Shown piece by piece: positions 11,650 through 23,667 of a stretch of 64,000 bases of DNA. The position numbers and the translations under genes were made by a program. The notes under the pieces were generated by a model. The model ran no database searches. It saw only the letters and a program-made list of their open reading frames with translations, and was not told the DNA's origin. Source of the stretch: Yponomeuta sedellus (lineage: Eukaryota > Arthropoda > Insecta > Lepidoptera > Yponomeutidae); assembly GCA_934045075.1 (NCBI GenBank), contig OW203722.1, forward strand, positions 22,593,879 to 22,657,878, given 5' to 3'. Position 1 is the first letter of the stretch. Each line of letters begins with the position of its first letter.

Positions 11650-12585
11650 AAATATATTTTTTATATATTTTCATCATGAATATTCTTGTCTTATCTTATC
11701 ATATGTATCAGCTGGGTATAGGTGTACGGGTCTCCAAATCTAGATGCTAAGGGCATTCCACATTCAGATGACACAGGCAATCTGCTTATGGTCGTAGTTC
11801 CAGCGAGCTAGCATACGTCGCGCACTGCATTTGCCAGCTCGGTCTTCACTTGGGACCCTTTTAACCCTCTTTTTTTTGCCGATATTCTGCTGGCCCCTGC
11901 TATTGCAACTTGCTATTATTTAAAGCTAATGGCTTGAAATCCGCCACGTTGTACGATTTTATTTTTAAAATTCCAGTGCGATCAAGTTAGTACTAAAAAT
12001 AATAATAACAACAAAGCTATTTGTTGAACCTAATTAAATCACCTTTGGTATTGTGTTAATGGTTTTAGAATTTAAGTATTTATTTCTCATAACAACGAAT
12101 TTAGGTTTCAGGATAATCTTAGTAAAATATAAATATTGAATATCTCATAACAATTTATTTTATTAGATTGTGACAAACGCCTACATTTTTTATTTTTCTT
12201 CAATGTGGCCTCTTAAACTTAACACCTACTAATAAAGGTCTTACTAATAAATGAGTTATACACTCTGAATAACTAATTGATATATTATATCAATTTAAAA
12301 TGGTTTAATCGCATTTAGCGTACAAATAACCAGTTTGTCAGACCTCGCATAACGGCTGTTCATAACCTTTATTAGTAAGGCCGCTTAAGTTCAGTTAGAG
12401 AATCAATTTTTTTATATCTCCCGGTAGCTTGTTGCACAGTTGTTTCTTTCAAACAGAATTGTAATTTTTTCGTATTGGGTTTGTGGTGTAAATGTATAAG
12501 AGATTTTAAATGAAAGTATATATTATGTAGTGTGGTGGTGTTAATCGTAAAATTTATTTTACATTCTAGCACTATCAAATCTAGT
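11650..12585. other. No recognisable feature
   Basis: AT-rich, about 30% GC by eye. Nothing identified apart from short A/T runs. Confidence 0.5.
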
Positions 12586-12588
12586 GAA

Positions 12589-12729
12589 GGACGTTCTCCA
12601 ACCAGGTGGGATGACGATCTGCGAAAAATTGCCGGCAGACGCTGGATGCGATGGATGCAAACTGAAGGCAAGGCGCTATGGCGCTCATTAGGGGAGGGCT
12701 ATGTCCAGCAGTGGACTAATATAGCCTGA
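12589..12729 (+). pseudogene. RTE-type LINE ORF2, C-terminal end
   Basis: RSPTRWDDDLRKIAG ... LGEGYVQQWTNIA ends at 12729 and is followed by a GAAGAA tail. Open but only 46 recognisable codons, so it is a truncated insertion rather than a gene. Confidence 0.85.
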
Positions 12730-13234
12730 AGAAGAAGAAGAATTTGCACAAAGTATTCTAATACATACATTTGTCGCCGTTGTAAATTTGTGCATAAGTC
12801 TGGGTGTATTTCCATGTTTGTGATGTTCTTGCCTGGTTAGCATAGCACAGGTTCTATTTTGGGACCAGGACGAGTGATTATATACTGTGTAAAAGTTATT
12901 GTAATAATAGCTGATCGCAAAACGAATATAATTGTATGCTAAGGGACTATTGATTGCTGTACTAATCAGTCCTATTGTCAGTGTCCACGTTTCCACTCCG
13001 TAGGTATTAGCAGCAGGCCCAGGATTCGTTACAACATTACTCATACATCACACAAGCTAAGGATTTGGATTAAATTATGCACATACAGATTTAATTTAGC
13101 GCTATTTTCACCGCTTTCTTTGCAAAGTAGCGGTTACAGCTAATGCTTACAAAATACGTGATAAAAAACCAATAATACGACTTCTGAGAATTAACTACTA
13201 AGCAGGTGGGCCCAACGTTGCAATGAGTTACATG

Positions 13235-13292
13235 AAATATCTCTATAATTTCTTTTTTATGTTTTATAAAGTGTTCTCTATCTATCTATTGT
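13235..13292 (+). mobile_element. LINE 3' end with CTAT tail
   Basis: TATAAAGTGTTCTCTATCTATCTA resembles the ends at 31395 and 32447; only the last ~55 bp remain. Confidence 0.4.
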
Positions 13293-13306
13293 TGAATTTG
13301 GTTCCC

Positions 13307-13666
13307 GATATCAACCCTTGTATGTCCCTACTGCTGGGGCACGGATATCTTACTGCATCGCAGGAAGGTTAGGGCATATTCTACCAAGGGGGCCAAGTGC
13401 GGGTTGGTGGAGGTTTGTAAGACAATGGCGGGCCTTACTGTCAGAAGTTATCAAGCCGCCCATAAGGCCTCTGACATGGTTTAACGACTTTCATCACATG
13501 ACAGCCGGCACCAACGGCTTGACGTGCCTTGCAAAGCACGGAAGCGCCCGGAACAATGCCACTAGCGGTAGTCACGGGACGGTCACCCATCCTGCACCAG
13601 ACCACGCCTGTTGTTGCTTAAATCAAGTGATTTATTCCGAACCCGGTTCTACTAGGCCACGAGCGC
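13307..13666 (-). mobile_element. 5S-derived SINE, full length (360 bp) with target duplication
   Basis: Reference copy for the ends. TTTGGTTCCC at 13297-13306 and 13667-13676 flanks exactly 360 bp running, on the minus strand, from GCGCTCGTGG to GGGTTGATATC. An ATG-started frame on the + strand is only a shadow of the repeat. Confidence 0.92.
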
Positions 13667-13679
13667 TTTGGTTCCCGCC

Positions 13680-14875
13680 TGCATGTCGGGTTGTTGGTAC
13701 TTTTTTGTTAGAGTTTTTCTAAGGGTTAGCTGTAGGCGATAGGTACTTGTATTATCATAAGTTATTGTGTCTTCCTACGTTTATGTAAGTTTATTATTGC
13801 ACTTCACCTTCTTTTCCCGCACTACCCCTTTGCGACTCGCAATAAGAGACTCTCTTCAACACCAAAGGTTTGCTGGAAGAGAATGCTTCTTGCAAAAGAA
13901 GCTTTCTCTTCTTGCTTAATGAATCACGCCCTTGTACATTTACTCATGTAATTAGTGCATTAAAGAATAGATATAATGAATAATAATGATACTTTCTCAT
14001 TTTGTATTAATTTTTCATTTATTTATTTATTTCGCAAATTAACATAATTACATTACAGCTTACGCTATTTCATAATTATTTGCGGTATATACTTAATCTA
14101 ATTAAATAAACTAGCATGCAAACACAAATTGTACTGACAATTTAAATATGAGAATTATAATGAAACAATAATGTCATTCAAAATCCATCAGTAACTCATG
14201 CGCAATAAAATTTAAATAAATATTTTATTCGAAAAGCTATGGTTACAATATGTAATCAATACGTATTAAATACATATGTTTCTACGTTAATACATATGTT
14301 ACATATGTTAATACGTATTAAACACATATAAATTCATATGTTTTTTAGTGATTTCTATACCTATTTCTTGGATTAATGTAGGTTTCACACAGTCAATGAC
14401 ACTCGCGCAAACATGAGAAATCGGACATACTTACTTACAAATTATATGCATGCCTACGAGCCAAACACATTACTGTCCTTTTGGACTCAGACGCGATCAG
14501 GTAAGAAGCATCTAAAGACATTAAAAAAATAAATTCATCCGCTTTAAATTAAATTCAAATCCAGCGTTAATAAGGTAGAGCGAAGTCTAAAGAAAAATAT
14601 CAGAAAGCTATCGTTTCGTAACACCTCCTATATAAAAGCACTTCAGCCACCCCATCCGATTGAAGCTATCGCGAAATCCAATTAAAACCCCAGTGCGTTA
14701 GGAATGATAATTGAACATTGCTCAGGAATTTCACACTTCACTTTTAAGGGTTCCCTTCATTTGGTTATCATGCGTGCGTAGAGTTAGGAATTCAAAAGAT
14801 ACGACGTTTTTTCATTGAAAATTGCATATTCATTCGGTCGCTGAAAATCGTTGAAGGAATTAAAATAATAATTCT
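13680..14875. other. Mostly featureless; possible LINE 3' stem at 13870
   Basis: TGCTGGAAGAGAATGCTTC near 13872 resembles the GTCTGGAAGAGATCGC segment of LINE 3' UTRs; the rest is AT-rich. ATACATATGTT and ATACGTATTAA repeats lie near 14270-14320. Confidence 0.4.
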
Positions 14876-14880
14876 ATGTT

Positions 14881-15246
14881 CGATATTAACCCACGTATGT
14901 CCCCACAGCTGGGTCACGGGTCTCATCCTGCATCGCAAAAAGGTTAGGCCATACTCCACCACGGAGGACAAGTCCGGGTTGGTCGAGGATTGTAAGACGG
15001 TGGCGGGCCTTACTGTCGGTTGTTATTAGGCCGCCCTAAGGCCTCTGACTCGGCTTAACGACTGACATCTATCAACGGCAGCCGGCATCAACTGCTTAAC
15101 GTGCCTTGCGAAGCACGGAATCGCTCGGAAAAATGCCACGAGCGTTGGTCATATACGGTCACCCATCCATACACTAAACGCGCCCTATGTTGCTTAACTT
15201 TCGTGATTATTTAAGATCACTCAGGCAGCCGGGGCTACGAGCGATC
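14881..15246 (-). mobile_element. 5S-derived SINE, type 2, full length
   Basis: Minus strand from GATCGCTCGTAGCC to GGGTTAATATCG. The head contains AGTTAAGCAACATAGGGCG and GGATGGGTGACCG, the best match to 5S rRNA in the window. The body shares the central and 3' parts of type 1. Confidence 0.85.
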
Positions 15247-15459
15247 AATAATGCGTATGAATCACATAATACACACGCATTATTAATAATATTCGTAAAC
15301 ATGGAAATGCATGAATCTGCAGTGGAAATGAGTTTTATTGGCGTTACAGAGACTTTCATTATCGCAGTTATTAGTGATATAATAAAAAAAGTAAGAATCG
15401 CGGTAGAAGAACAGCTTCTACACAGATAGTAATAAAAAATTGTCTTCGACAACGTCTCT

Positions 15460-15865
15460 GCTTTAACCTTTGCATCTCCGTAATTACATGATTTATACAG
15501 CGTCCAGTATCACCTTTACTTAGATGCCTGAAGGGACCACCAGACGCTACCGTGTCAGAGACATTGTTTTTAGATAGTAAGTGTAATAGGGTCGATATCA
15601 ACCCTTGTATGTCCCCACTGCTGGGACATGCACGGGTCTCTTCCTGCAAGGTTAGACCATACTCCACCACGGGGGCCAAGTCCGGGTTGGTGTAGGAGTG
15701 TAAGACAGTGACGGGCCTTAATGTCAGAAGTTATCAAGCCGTCCGTAAGGCCCCTTACATGGCTTGATGACTGCCATTACATGCACCAACGGCTGTCGTT
15801 ATTGAAGTTTAATAGGCTTGCTCAGTACCTACACCATCCTGACAGCTAATCATAGAAAGAGTTCC
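15460..15865. repeat. Dispersed repeat G, interrupted copy
   Basis: TTTATACAGCGTCCAGTATC before the 5S-SINE and CTACACCATCCTGACAGCT after it match one continuous copy at 39025-39230, so the SINE landed inside a pre-existing repeat. Confidence 0.65.
15591..15804 (-). mobile_element. 5S-derived SINE, 5'-truncated, inside repeat G
   Basis: AAGTGTAATAGG (15579-15590) and AAGTTTAATAGG (15805-15816) flank it: a 12-bp duplication with one mismatch. The 5S head is missing. Confidence 0.85.
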
Positions 15866-16268
15866 AACCGAAACCTCGCATTAAATTAGTGCAAGTTCTT
15901 TCCAGTCTTCACACACGTCTGTTTGAAATAATCGAGTTAAAAAGATGTTAATGGGATAAACCGCGATTACCAATCGAAAACCCCACTCATTGGTCGTAGA
16001 CTGACGAAAGGGTTCTGATTGAAGTGCTAGTACTATTACAGATTGGAGATTGCCTCGGAATTGGTTTGTTATTTGATTCGTTATGGAGCATTTCGACACA
16101 AATGCTGATTGGATTTCGGCGGTAGGTAAGGATGAACATATCCGAGCTCTATTTGGAGTCTCACTGACGGATCACATCAAAAATGAGACAATCCGCTAAA
16201 GAATTAAGGTAACTGACATAGCCTATAACATGTGCAGGCTGGGCTGGTCACAATTACAAAGTAAAATC

Positions 16269-16576
16269 TAGTGTTTGGAATCAATCACTGGAGTTTAGCA
16301 ACAACAAGAGCAGTCAGGTGCAGGATGGGTGACCGTCCCGTAACTACAGCTAGTGGATTTTTTCCGAGCACATCCGTGCTTCGCAAGCCGTTGTTGCCGG
16401 CTGTCATGTAATGGAAATCGTTAAGTCATGTCAGATGCCTTATTGGCGGCATGATAACTTCGATTACAATCCTTCACCAACCCGGACTTGGCCCCCGTGG
16501 TGAAGTATGGCTTTACCTTCCTGCGATGCAGGAAGAGACCCATGCCCCAGCAGTGGGGACGTAAAGGGTTGATGTC
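16269..16576 (+). mobile_element. 5S-derived SINE, lightly 5'-truncated
   Basis: Starts within the head at GTGTTTGGAATCAATCAC and runs to GGGTTGATG. Small internal deletions. It lies ~90 bp upstream of an oppositely oriented copy. Confidence 0.8.
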
Positions 16577-16667
16577 ACGGTCATAACCAACCAATTTTCG
16601 GCACGTATTTATTGAATTAAATTTATTTAAAATCGCCAATTATCTGTTTATTTTGTTTCTGTGATAT

Positions 16668-17059
16668 TCGTTATTCGTTATCAACCCTTATATGTCCCCA
16701 CTGCTGGGGCACGGGTCTCTTCCTGCATCGCAGGAAGGTTAGGCCATACTCCACCACGGGGGCCAAGTCCGGGTTGGTGGAGGATTGTGAGACAGTGGCG
16801 GGCCTCACTGTCAGAAGTTATCAAGCCGCCCATAAGGCCTCTGACATGGCTTAACGACTGCCATTATATGACAGCCGGCACCAACGGCTTAACGTGCCTT
16901 GCGAAGCACGGAAGCGCTCGGAAAAATGCCACTAGCGGTAGTCACGGGACGCTCACCCATCCCGTACCTGACCGCGCCTCTTGTTGCTTAACCAAGTGAT
17001 TGATTCCAATCACTCGGTTCGCCTAGGCCACGAGCGCTTCCCTAGGCCACGAGCGCTTC
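16668..17059 (-). mobile_element. 5S-derived SINE, full length, young subfamily
   Basis: TGTTTCTGTGATAT at 16654-16667 and 17060-17073 is a 14-bp target duplication. The terminal CCTAGGCCACGAGCGCTTC is tandemly doubled. The tail reads GATAACGAATAACGA on the minus strand, a short degenerate repeat. Shares box-C changes with copies at 29685 and 58435. Confidence 0.9.
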
Positions 17060-17343
17060 TGTTTCTGTGATATGTCTTGTGGTTATAACAAATGTATTTT
17101 CTTTCTACTTTCTTATAATTTGCTTTACTGAGCGATGCTTTTATTCTACGTCGTGGAACATAAAACTCATTAAAAAGCCTTTAAGACGCCAACGTTCCCT
17201 CAGAAAATACTGAGAAAATAGTCTTTTGTAATAGCGTTTACATGCAAAGGAGGTTGAGCAAAAAAAATCATATTTATCCTGAACCATTTTACTAAAGATA
17301 CATTCAGCATCAAAACCACCTTTGTATTTTAGTCCGTAAACTT

Positions 17344-17592
17344 ACTGATCGTGGCGGTAGCCCAGAGAGACCCAGGTTCGATTCCCAGAGCAGACATGAA
17401 AGTTATCCTAGAGAAACCAATCGCTAACGGTAAAGGAAAACGTCGCGAGGAAACCTAAGTGTCTGAGGTGTTCAAACAATATCTCAACGCTTGAAATTGC
17501 CCATACGCGGAGAGCGCGCGTGGTAATTAAGCCAGTACTCTCTCTTAGAGAGAGGGCCTGTGCCCTGTTGTGGGACGTTATACGATACATAA
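17344..17592 (+). mobile_element. SINE D
   Basis: Box B-like GGTTCGATTCCC at 17373, then GGTAAAGGAAAACGTCGCG, CTTGAAATTGCCC and GAGAGAGGGCCTGTGCCC with an RTE-like end TGTGGGACGTTATACG. Confidence 0.7.
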
Positions 17593-17679
17593 AAAAGTTA
17601 CTGTCTAGACGTTGTTGGGCGGCTGCCCTCGTGTGCTGGTAGAAGTTGAGGAGAAGAAACGCCTGGTCGTAGTTTAAAC

Positions 17680-17884
17680 ATAACATTTACATACAAGCCC
17701 ATACATTGCTTCTGGCCTCACACTAGGATACCCTGTGTCGTGGAAACTAGAAACAACGACATCGCAAACATCTAAACATCCAAGATCTTAGGTTTTTTTT
17801 TTGTTCCCAGCCGGGATCCGAACCCGGGACCTCTTGCATGGTAGGCAGACGCGCTACCGCTACGCCATCAACTTGACCAGAGGT
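17680..17884 (-). mobile_element. tRNA-derived SINE B
   Basis: Minus-strand head GCGGTAGCGCGTCTGCC and GGTTCGGATCCCGGC (boxes A and B), then an A-run and ACACTAGGATACC-type body. TCAACTTGAC and GTCAAGTTGA make a hairpin at its 5' end (17869-17896) that other copies lack. Confidence 0.78.
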
Positions 17885-18365
17885 CGTCAAGTTGAAGACA
17901 ATTTTTAATTTTATTTACGCACAGAGATACTTATACGTTGGAAGAAGGTTAGGTGACAGAAAAACTATTTTTTTTTTTTTTGCCACATCAAAGTGGTACA
18001 ATAATTTGTTGGGGATGCCAACAGAGGTTTGTAAAGCTTGATGTGCCATCGACTGTACCGAGAGTATCTGCGGGTTTCTTATGGCATGATCTGGCATCCC
18101 GCATGCCACGTAGGCACATTCTTGCCCGTCTTTGATGTTTGGAGAGCCACTGAAATTGCGTCCTATTTTACTACTTTGCTTACACAAAAATTGTTGTACG
18201 AGCCCCAGATTTATATCTTCGGCAAAGGCATTCAATTCGTTGAAAAAGGCTTCATATGTGCCTAAATAAACAGTCTACAGTGGAATAACATTTGCATTTT
18301 GTGGCAATAAATTTCTGTAATGTATATATTCTTAATAATTCGCGATCACATACATAGCTATATAT

Positions 18366-18790
18366 TAAAAACCTATTTAGAGGCTAAAAATTCCACCCAT
18401 GCCGGGATTCGAACCCGAGACCTCTGGCTATCCGTGCCAGCGCTCTTCCAATTGAGCTAATGGGCGACTCACCGGCATCAGTGAAATTTCGAACCTCTTT
18501 ACACTATTCCCTGTATTACGTAACCTAACTGCAAAGTAGGTAGTCGGGGCTGTAAGTGATGCAGTTTACTTAAGCTAGATATCGCTGCCTGTACGTAATA
18601 CAGAGAATAGTGTAAAGAGGTTCGAAATTTCACTGATGCCGGTGAGTCGCCCATTAGCTCAATTGGAAGAGGGCTGGCACGGATAGCCAGAGATCACGTG
18701 TTCGAATTCCGGCATGGGTGGAATTTTTGGCCTCTAAATAGGTCTTTAAAATTGTCCTTAGCACGGGTTAGTGCATTAAAAATAAAAATA
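18366..18790. mobile_element. Family A fold-back pair
   Basis: Minus copy 18367-18522 and plus copy 18592-18748 share about 155 bp inverted, around a ~70-bp spacer with AACCTAACTGCAAAGTAGG. Several mismatches, so older than the 10739 pair. Confidence 0.8.
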
Positions 18791-18799
18791 GTATAATAG

Positions 18800-20184
18800 G
18801 TATAAATTAACTAAATTATTAACGTCAAAAATTAAGGTGATTACATTTTACCTAATAAATTATCGCGATAAGACCCGTAATAGTGGATTTTGTAATCGGA
18901 GTACATTATTTTATTTAACAGCATAATACTCGTAGTAACAGCTTATTGCTAACAGATTATTGAAAAAAATATCAAATAACTGCCTTATATCTGCGACCCT
19001 GTCTGCGTGGACTTCAGAATTGAGTTCAGGGGAAAATATTTCTACTACAAATTCACCACAGTACTTAGAACACAATTTTATGAATCTGGGGCCAGTATCA
19101 TGGTACTGTGAACCTCCTAACCATTGAATGGAACTATCAGTGCTATCACGTCACTATGAACTTCTTACCAAACTAAGGAATTCACTTAAACTCTATAAAT
19201 ATTGTAATTATTATTCTTACTATTATTAAGATGTATTGGTCTTGTTCTGGACATAAAATGTTTTTTTAGTATAAGTATATGCCAGGATTGGAACACAATT
19301 CATGAACAATTCCATTTATAAACTATCGAGCATTCGACTTCCGTGCTTCGCAAGGCACGTTAAGGCGTTGGTGCCGGCTGTCATGTAATGGCAGTCGTTA
19401 AGCCATGTCAGAGGCCTTGTATGTCCCCATTGCTGGAGTACGGGTCTCTTCCTGCATCGCAGAAAGGTTAGGCCATACTCCACCACAGGGGCCAAGTCCG
19501 GTTTGGTGGAGGATTGTAAGACAGTGGCAGGTCTTAGTGTCAGAAGTTATCAAGCCACCCATGAGGCCTCTGACGTGGCTTAACGACTGCCATTACACGA
19601 CGACCGGCACCAACGGCTTAACGTGCCTAGCAAGAAAGCGCTCGGAAAAATGCCACTAGCGGTAGCCACGGGACGGTCACCCATCCTGCAGCTGACCGCG
19701 GCTGTTGTTGCTTAACTCAAGTGATTGAATCCAATCACTCGGTTCGCTACTCGTATGTATATAATATTACATTATTCTCCTCCATTACAAAGTCAGACAA
19801 TTCAAAGAAAATACCCACCGAATCACTACTCCCGGCCCGCCGAGCAGCCTCTCGACGAACGAAAATGAGCCTTATTGTTACCGTAATCTCAACACACGTA
19901 CGTAGATGTAATCGGAGTTCTCTTTGATGTTTTTGAGAGCTACTTAACGAGGTGCGTCTGGCAGACTCAAAAGATCCCCTCTGGAGTGACGTGGACTCCA
20001 GACTTCAAACGCTCTGATTCGCTTTCACGCCTAGGCTGGATTTTAGTCGGCTGAAGTAGGCACCTGCGTGATATGTGTGCTTAAGCCTGTCTTGCTGACA
20101 ACGTGAGACGCTAAGCTTTTTCTTTCATTTGAGCCCCTTTAAAAGCCTTTTAATTAATACAGACGGTCACGCTCTGCTCTTGTA
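18800..20184. other. Unassigned apart from the 5S-SINE at 19337-19747
   Basis: No coding or repeat similarity seen in the flanks. Confidence 0.45.
19337..19747 (-). mobile_element. 5S-derived SINE with inverted fold-back fragment
   Basis: 19337-19413 is a plus-strand internal piece (CTTCGCAAGGCACG to CAGAGGCCTT). It joins directly at 19414 to a nearly complete minus-strand copy starting GTATGTCCCC. The junction looks like a strand switch during copying. Confidence 0.8.
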
Positions 20185-20405
20185 CATACACCCACAGACC
20201 CACACACATGCACACACACACATGTACACACAAGCTTACATACACATACACACAAACCACACGCACACATACACAAAGGCACAGGCACACGCTTACATAC
20301 ACACACACCACATGCACGCACACACACACACACACCCTCACACACACACACACACCCTCACAGACACATACACACTCACATACACACCACACGCACACAC
20401 ACACT
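20185..20405. repeat. Interrupted CA-repeat
   Basis: ACAC runs with frequent T and G interruptions; degenerate, hence old. Confidence 0.9.
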
Positions 20406-20748
20406 TTTTGAAGTATAACTGTATTATTACAGTAATGTATTGCACATGAAACATGATTTCTGTGTGATTTCTAAAGTGAACTGTGCAATGGCACAGACAT
20501 TACTTTAGAATTCACACGTGCAAAGGCGCTTTGCCTCTGAAAGAGATTTCGTCCAGCAAACCCTAGTAGGTTGGAGAGACATGAATAATCTAGTCTAAAT
20601 AGGTATGTGAAGAAAAATTAACTAAAAAAATCCTAAATAACCTACTTTCGTGAGGACTAAAAAGTACTTTCCCAGATGGTATGTGATACAACAAAATAGA
20701 GCGTTTGTTCACTTATGATACATTTTGATATAGATACTTGATATTTTG

Positions 20749-20968
20749 ACGACCTCCATGGCGCAGCGGTAGCTCATCTGCCACGCGAGAGGTCCCGCGT
20801 TCGATCCTCGGCTGGGGATAAAAAAAAACCCAGGTCTTGGATGTTTACATGTTTGCGATGTCGCTATTTCTGGCTCCCACGACACACGGTATCCTAGTGT
20901 GGGTCCAGAAGCAATGTGTGTGCCAGTATATAAATATTACGTTATGTTGTAATGTTATATTATGTTAT
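20749..20968 (+). mobile_element. tRNA-derived SINE B
   Basis: Head TGGCGCAGCGGTAGCTC and GCGTTCGATCCTCGGC, A-run, body with TATCCTAGTGTGGG, tail rich in GTTATGTT. Confidence 0.8.
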
Positions 20969-21515
20969 TTAAAAACCCAGATAAATCCTCAATTTGTGTT
21001 TTAAATAGCCTATATCAAATATTTCAAAGTAGATCAGTCTGATTAGCCTTTGCTTTAAAAGAGATGGAAAAAAATGGTTATTATAATTATGATATCGCAA
21101 GAAAAATCCAAGTCTTCCATCTCGTCAATCGAGATAAAATATTTTTAATTAAAAAAAGAAAGAAAAAATATACCTATTCGCCGCTATTTCCATTATCAGT
21201 TAAAAACATTGGGACGAAAAGAATTTTCATATTCCCAATCTTGAGTCCGACTTTTTTATTATTAACTTGACATCAAAATGAAAATGTCGTCCGGGAGCGG
21301 TACCGAATCAATATGAAAGTTAATTGGAGGGGATGGGACTTGAATTTGTAATTGAAAGATTACAGGTTCCATGCCCAAGTCAAGAGTCACGACAATATTG
21401 CCAAGATTGGATCGACCGGGGTGCATACTAACAAGGTTTTCTCTTTTCACATTTCACTCGTATTTGTGCTCTCTTTAGTAGCAACCGGGATATTATTAAA
21501 AATTATATGTTTCAA

Positions 21516-21621
21516 CCCACCAACCCGGACTTGGCCCCCGTGGTGGAGTATGGCCTAACCTTCCTGCGATGCAGGAAGAGACCCGTGCCCCAGCAGTGGG
21601 GACATACAAGGGTTGATAACG
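21516..21621 (+). mobile_element. 5S-derived SINE, 3' third only, with target duplication
   Basis: ATATGTTTCAA at 21505-21515 and 21622-21632 flanks 106 bp that start at CCACCAACCCGG and end TTGATAACG. A clean 5' truncation with an 11-bp duplication. Confidence 0.88.
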
Positions 21622-21638
21622 ATATGTTTCAATGTTTC

Positions 21639-21740
21639 GGCAGATGCTGGATGCGGCAAGCTGAAGACAGGGCGCTATGGCGCTAATTAGGAGCGGGCTA
21701 TGTTCAACAGCGGACTAACATATAGGCTGAAGAAGAAGAA
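21639..21740 (+). pseudogene. RTE-type LINE 3' end, broken
   Basis: GRCWMRQAEDRALWR, then an in-frame TAA, then GYVQQRTNI. The GAAGAAGAA tail is intact. Confidence 0.75.
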
Positions 21741-22940
21741 TAAAAAACAGGTTTCAATATTGTATTCAGTTGTCCAGTATACTCAATAGCCAGCCGTTTA
21801 CGCAAACGTTCTATGTTCTATTTTTTCTGCAAGCAATGCTTACATGACACGGGTAACTTTGCCAATGTGATTTATTTAGCTGACGACAACTATAATCTTT
21901 TTGTAGCCCATATACGTTCCAATGCAGGGAACAGATACTATAATATGCAATGATTATAAAAATCTGCAAAATGTACGAAACTTGAATTCGCGAAGCATAG
22001 TACACTGTTTCTTTCTAATTCGCTTCTGTTGCTATAAGTTATCTTAAGACCACGTTGGTTTTTGTGGCTGGAAAACGTTTGTTAATGAGTATTCTTCGTC
22101 TTTTTAATGTGACAGTGTTTTACATAATTATGTTTAAGTTTCCATATACTTTGTTGTTGAGAAACGTGGCGTTTAATGTTTACAGTATTATATCACAATA
22201 CATGCCTATCATATATACTGGGGGGCGCCCCCAGGGCAGTGGGAATCGAATCCTCAAACTTAGGGCCTCTAAATCAACAGGCAGATTTAGACAACAGGGG
22301 ATGACTCACTTATTATATAACTTATTTTAGGCAAAGGGAAGTGTCAACTCCGGACGAGCGTACTGTACTTTGTTATACCTTCGTCAGCCTCGAATGACAG
22401 TTTCGATTTCATTCCTAGATTTATTTGATACCGCTCCGGGTGAAAATATATTGTTTGCTTTGATAAAGTTCGAGGAACCAGAAATAATCTGTTCTCATTT
22501 GGCTATAAAGACTAGGGAATGGTACGTTATTTGTAATTCCGAGGGTTTGTCGGGTGGTTTATTTTTATGACGGCTTTCGGATGCGAATAAAATAATATTT
22601 ACTCAGGTTAAAAACGAAAGGCTTTGTAATCAATTTAATTTGTCCTGTTGGCTACCGCTAATTGGGGATTACGCGGGATGATTACTGTTGCTTGTATTGT
22701 TGCTCAGCATGTACTGTAATGTTGACCTCTCTTTCTCTCTCTCTCTTTCTTGAGGAAAGGGGATCAGAGGGATAGAGGACGTAATAAAGTATCCATACCT
22801 ATATGCGGAAACCGATGCAGGTGGATAGAAAATAAAATATGTTTTCGTAATATCTAACTTTTGCCTTTAGTACAAGGATTATTTTAAGCCGTGTCAGCTG
22901 CCTTTAGTGGCAATTTTGACACTCCATGATATACATCACT

Positions 22941-23216
22941 CCTGGCCTAGGCAAACCCAGCGGTTGCAATGAATCACTTGAGTTAAGCAACAACAGGCGC
23001 GGTCAGGTACAGGATGGGTGACCGTCCCGTGACTACCGCTAGTGGCATTTTTCCGAGCGCTTCCGTGCTTCGCAAGGCACGTTAAGCCGTCATGCAATGG
23101 CAGTCGTTATACAACGTCAGAGACCTTATGGGCGGTTTGATAACTTCTGACAGTAAGGCCCGCCGCTGTCTTACAATCCTCCACCAACCCGGACTTGGCC
23201 CTGAGGTGAAGTATGT
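22941..23216 (+). mobile_element. 5S-derived SINE, 3'-truncated
   Basis: The head is well kept (TTAAGCAACAACAGGCG, GGATGGGTGACCG). The copy stops near 23216, before the terminal hairpin. Confidence 0.8.
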
Positions 23217-23667
23217 GGCCTTGTTATACCGACCCTTTGAAAAAAAAAATATCCTTGACTGTAGTTTTACTAAGTTTTTTATCTCATTACATTTTTTATT
23301 TCAGTACGTTTGCCTAATGAATTGTGAGCAATTAAAACAGGATCGAAAAATTTTACTTGGATTTATTATAGAGAGACGTCGTTGCACAGTCAAACACTAC
23401 GAGATACAAACACAGAAGGGCACCTAGCGGTGGTTTTTAGTACTAAAAGTACATTTGAATTTAGCTTGTTTATTCCTAGTTTACTTCTATTCCAACGTAA
23501 ACGAATATTTTGTCACAGATTCTGTGTTATTCTCAACATAATATTTTGAAAGGAAATAATATTTGGATTCTGAATAATGATGAATAATGATCACTGAAAA
23601 CTTTGATTGTATAACTAGGGCCCACACAAACCACTCTAATTAGTTTACATATCTCGCGTTCAAACAA

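Noticed and set aside
13318..13722. Recurring protein-like frame (MYVPTAGARVSSCIAGRLGH) at 13318, 16661, 19405, 29704, 33155, 57521, 58518
   Set aside because: It is the antisense reading of the 5S-SINE; copies carry frameshifts and indels with no coding constraint.
20129..20449. 106-codon His/Thr-rich frame
   Set aside because: Translation of the interrupted CA repeat.
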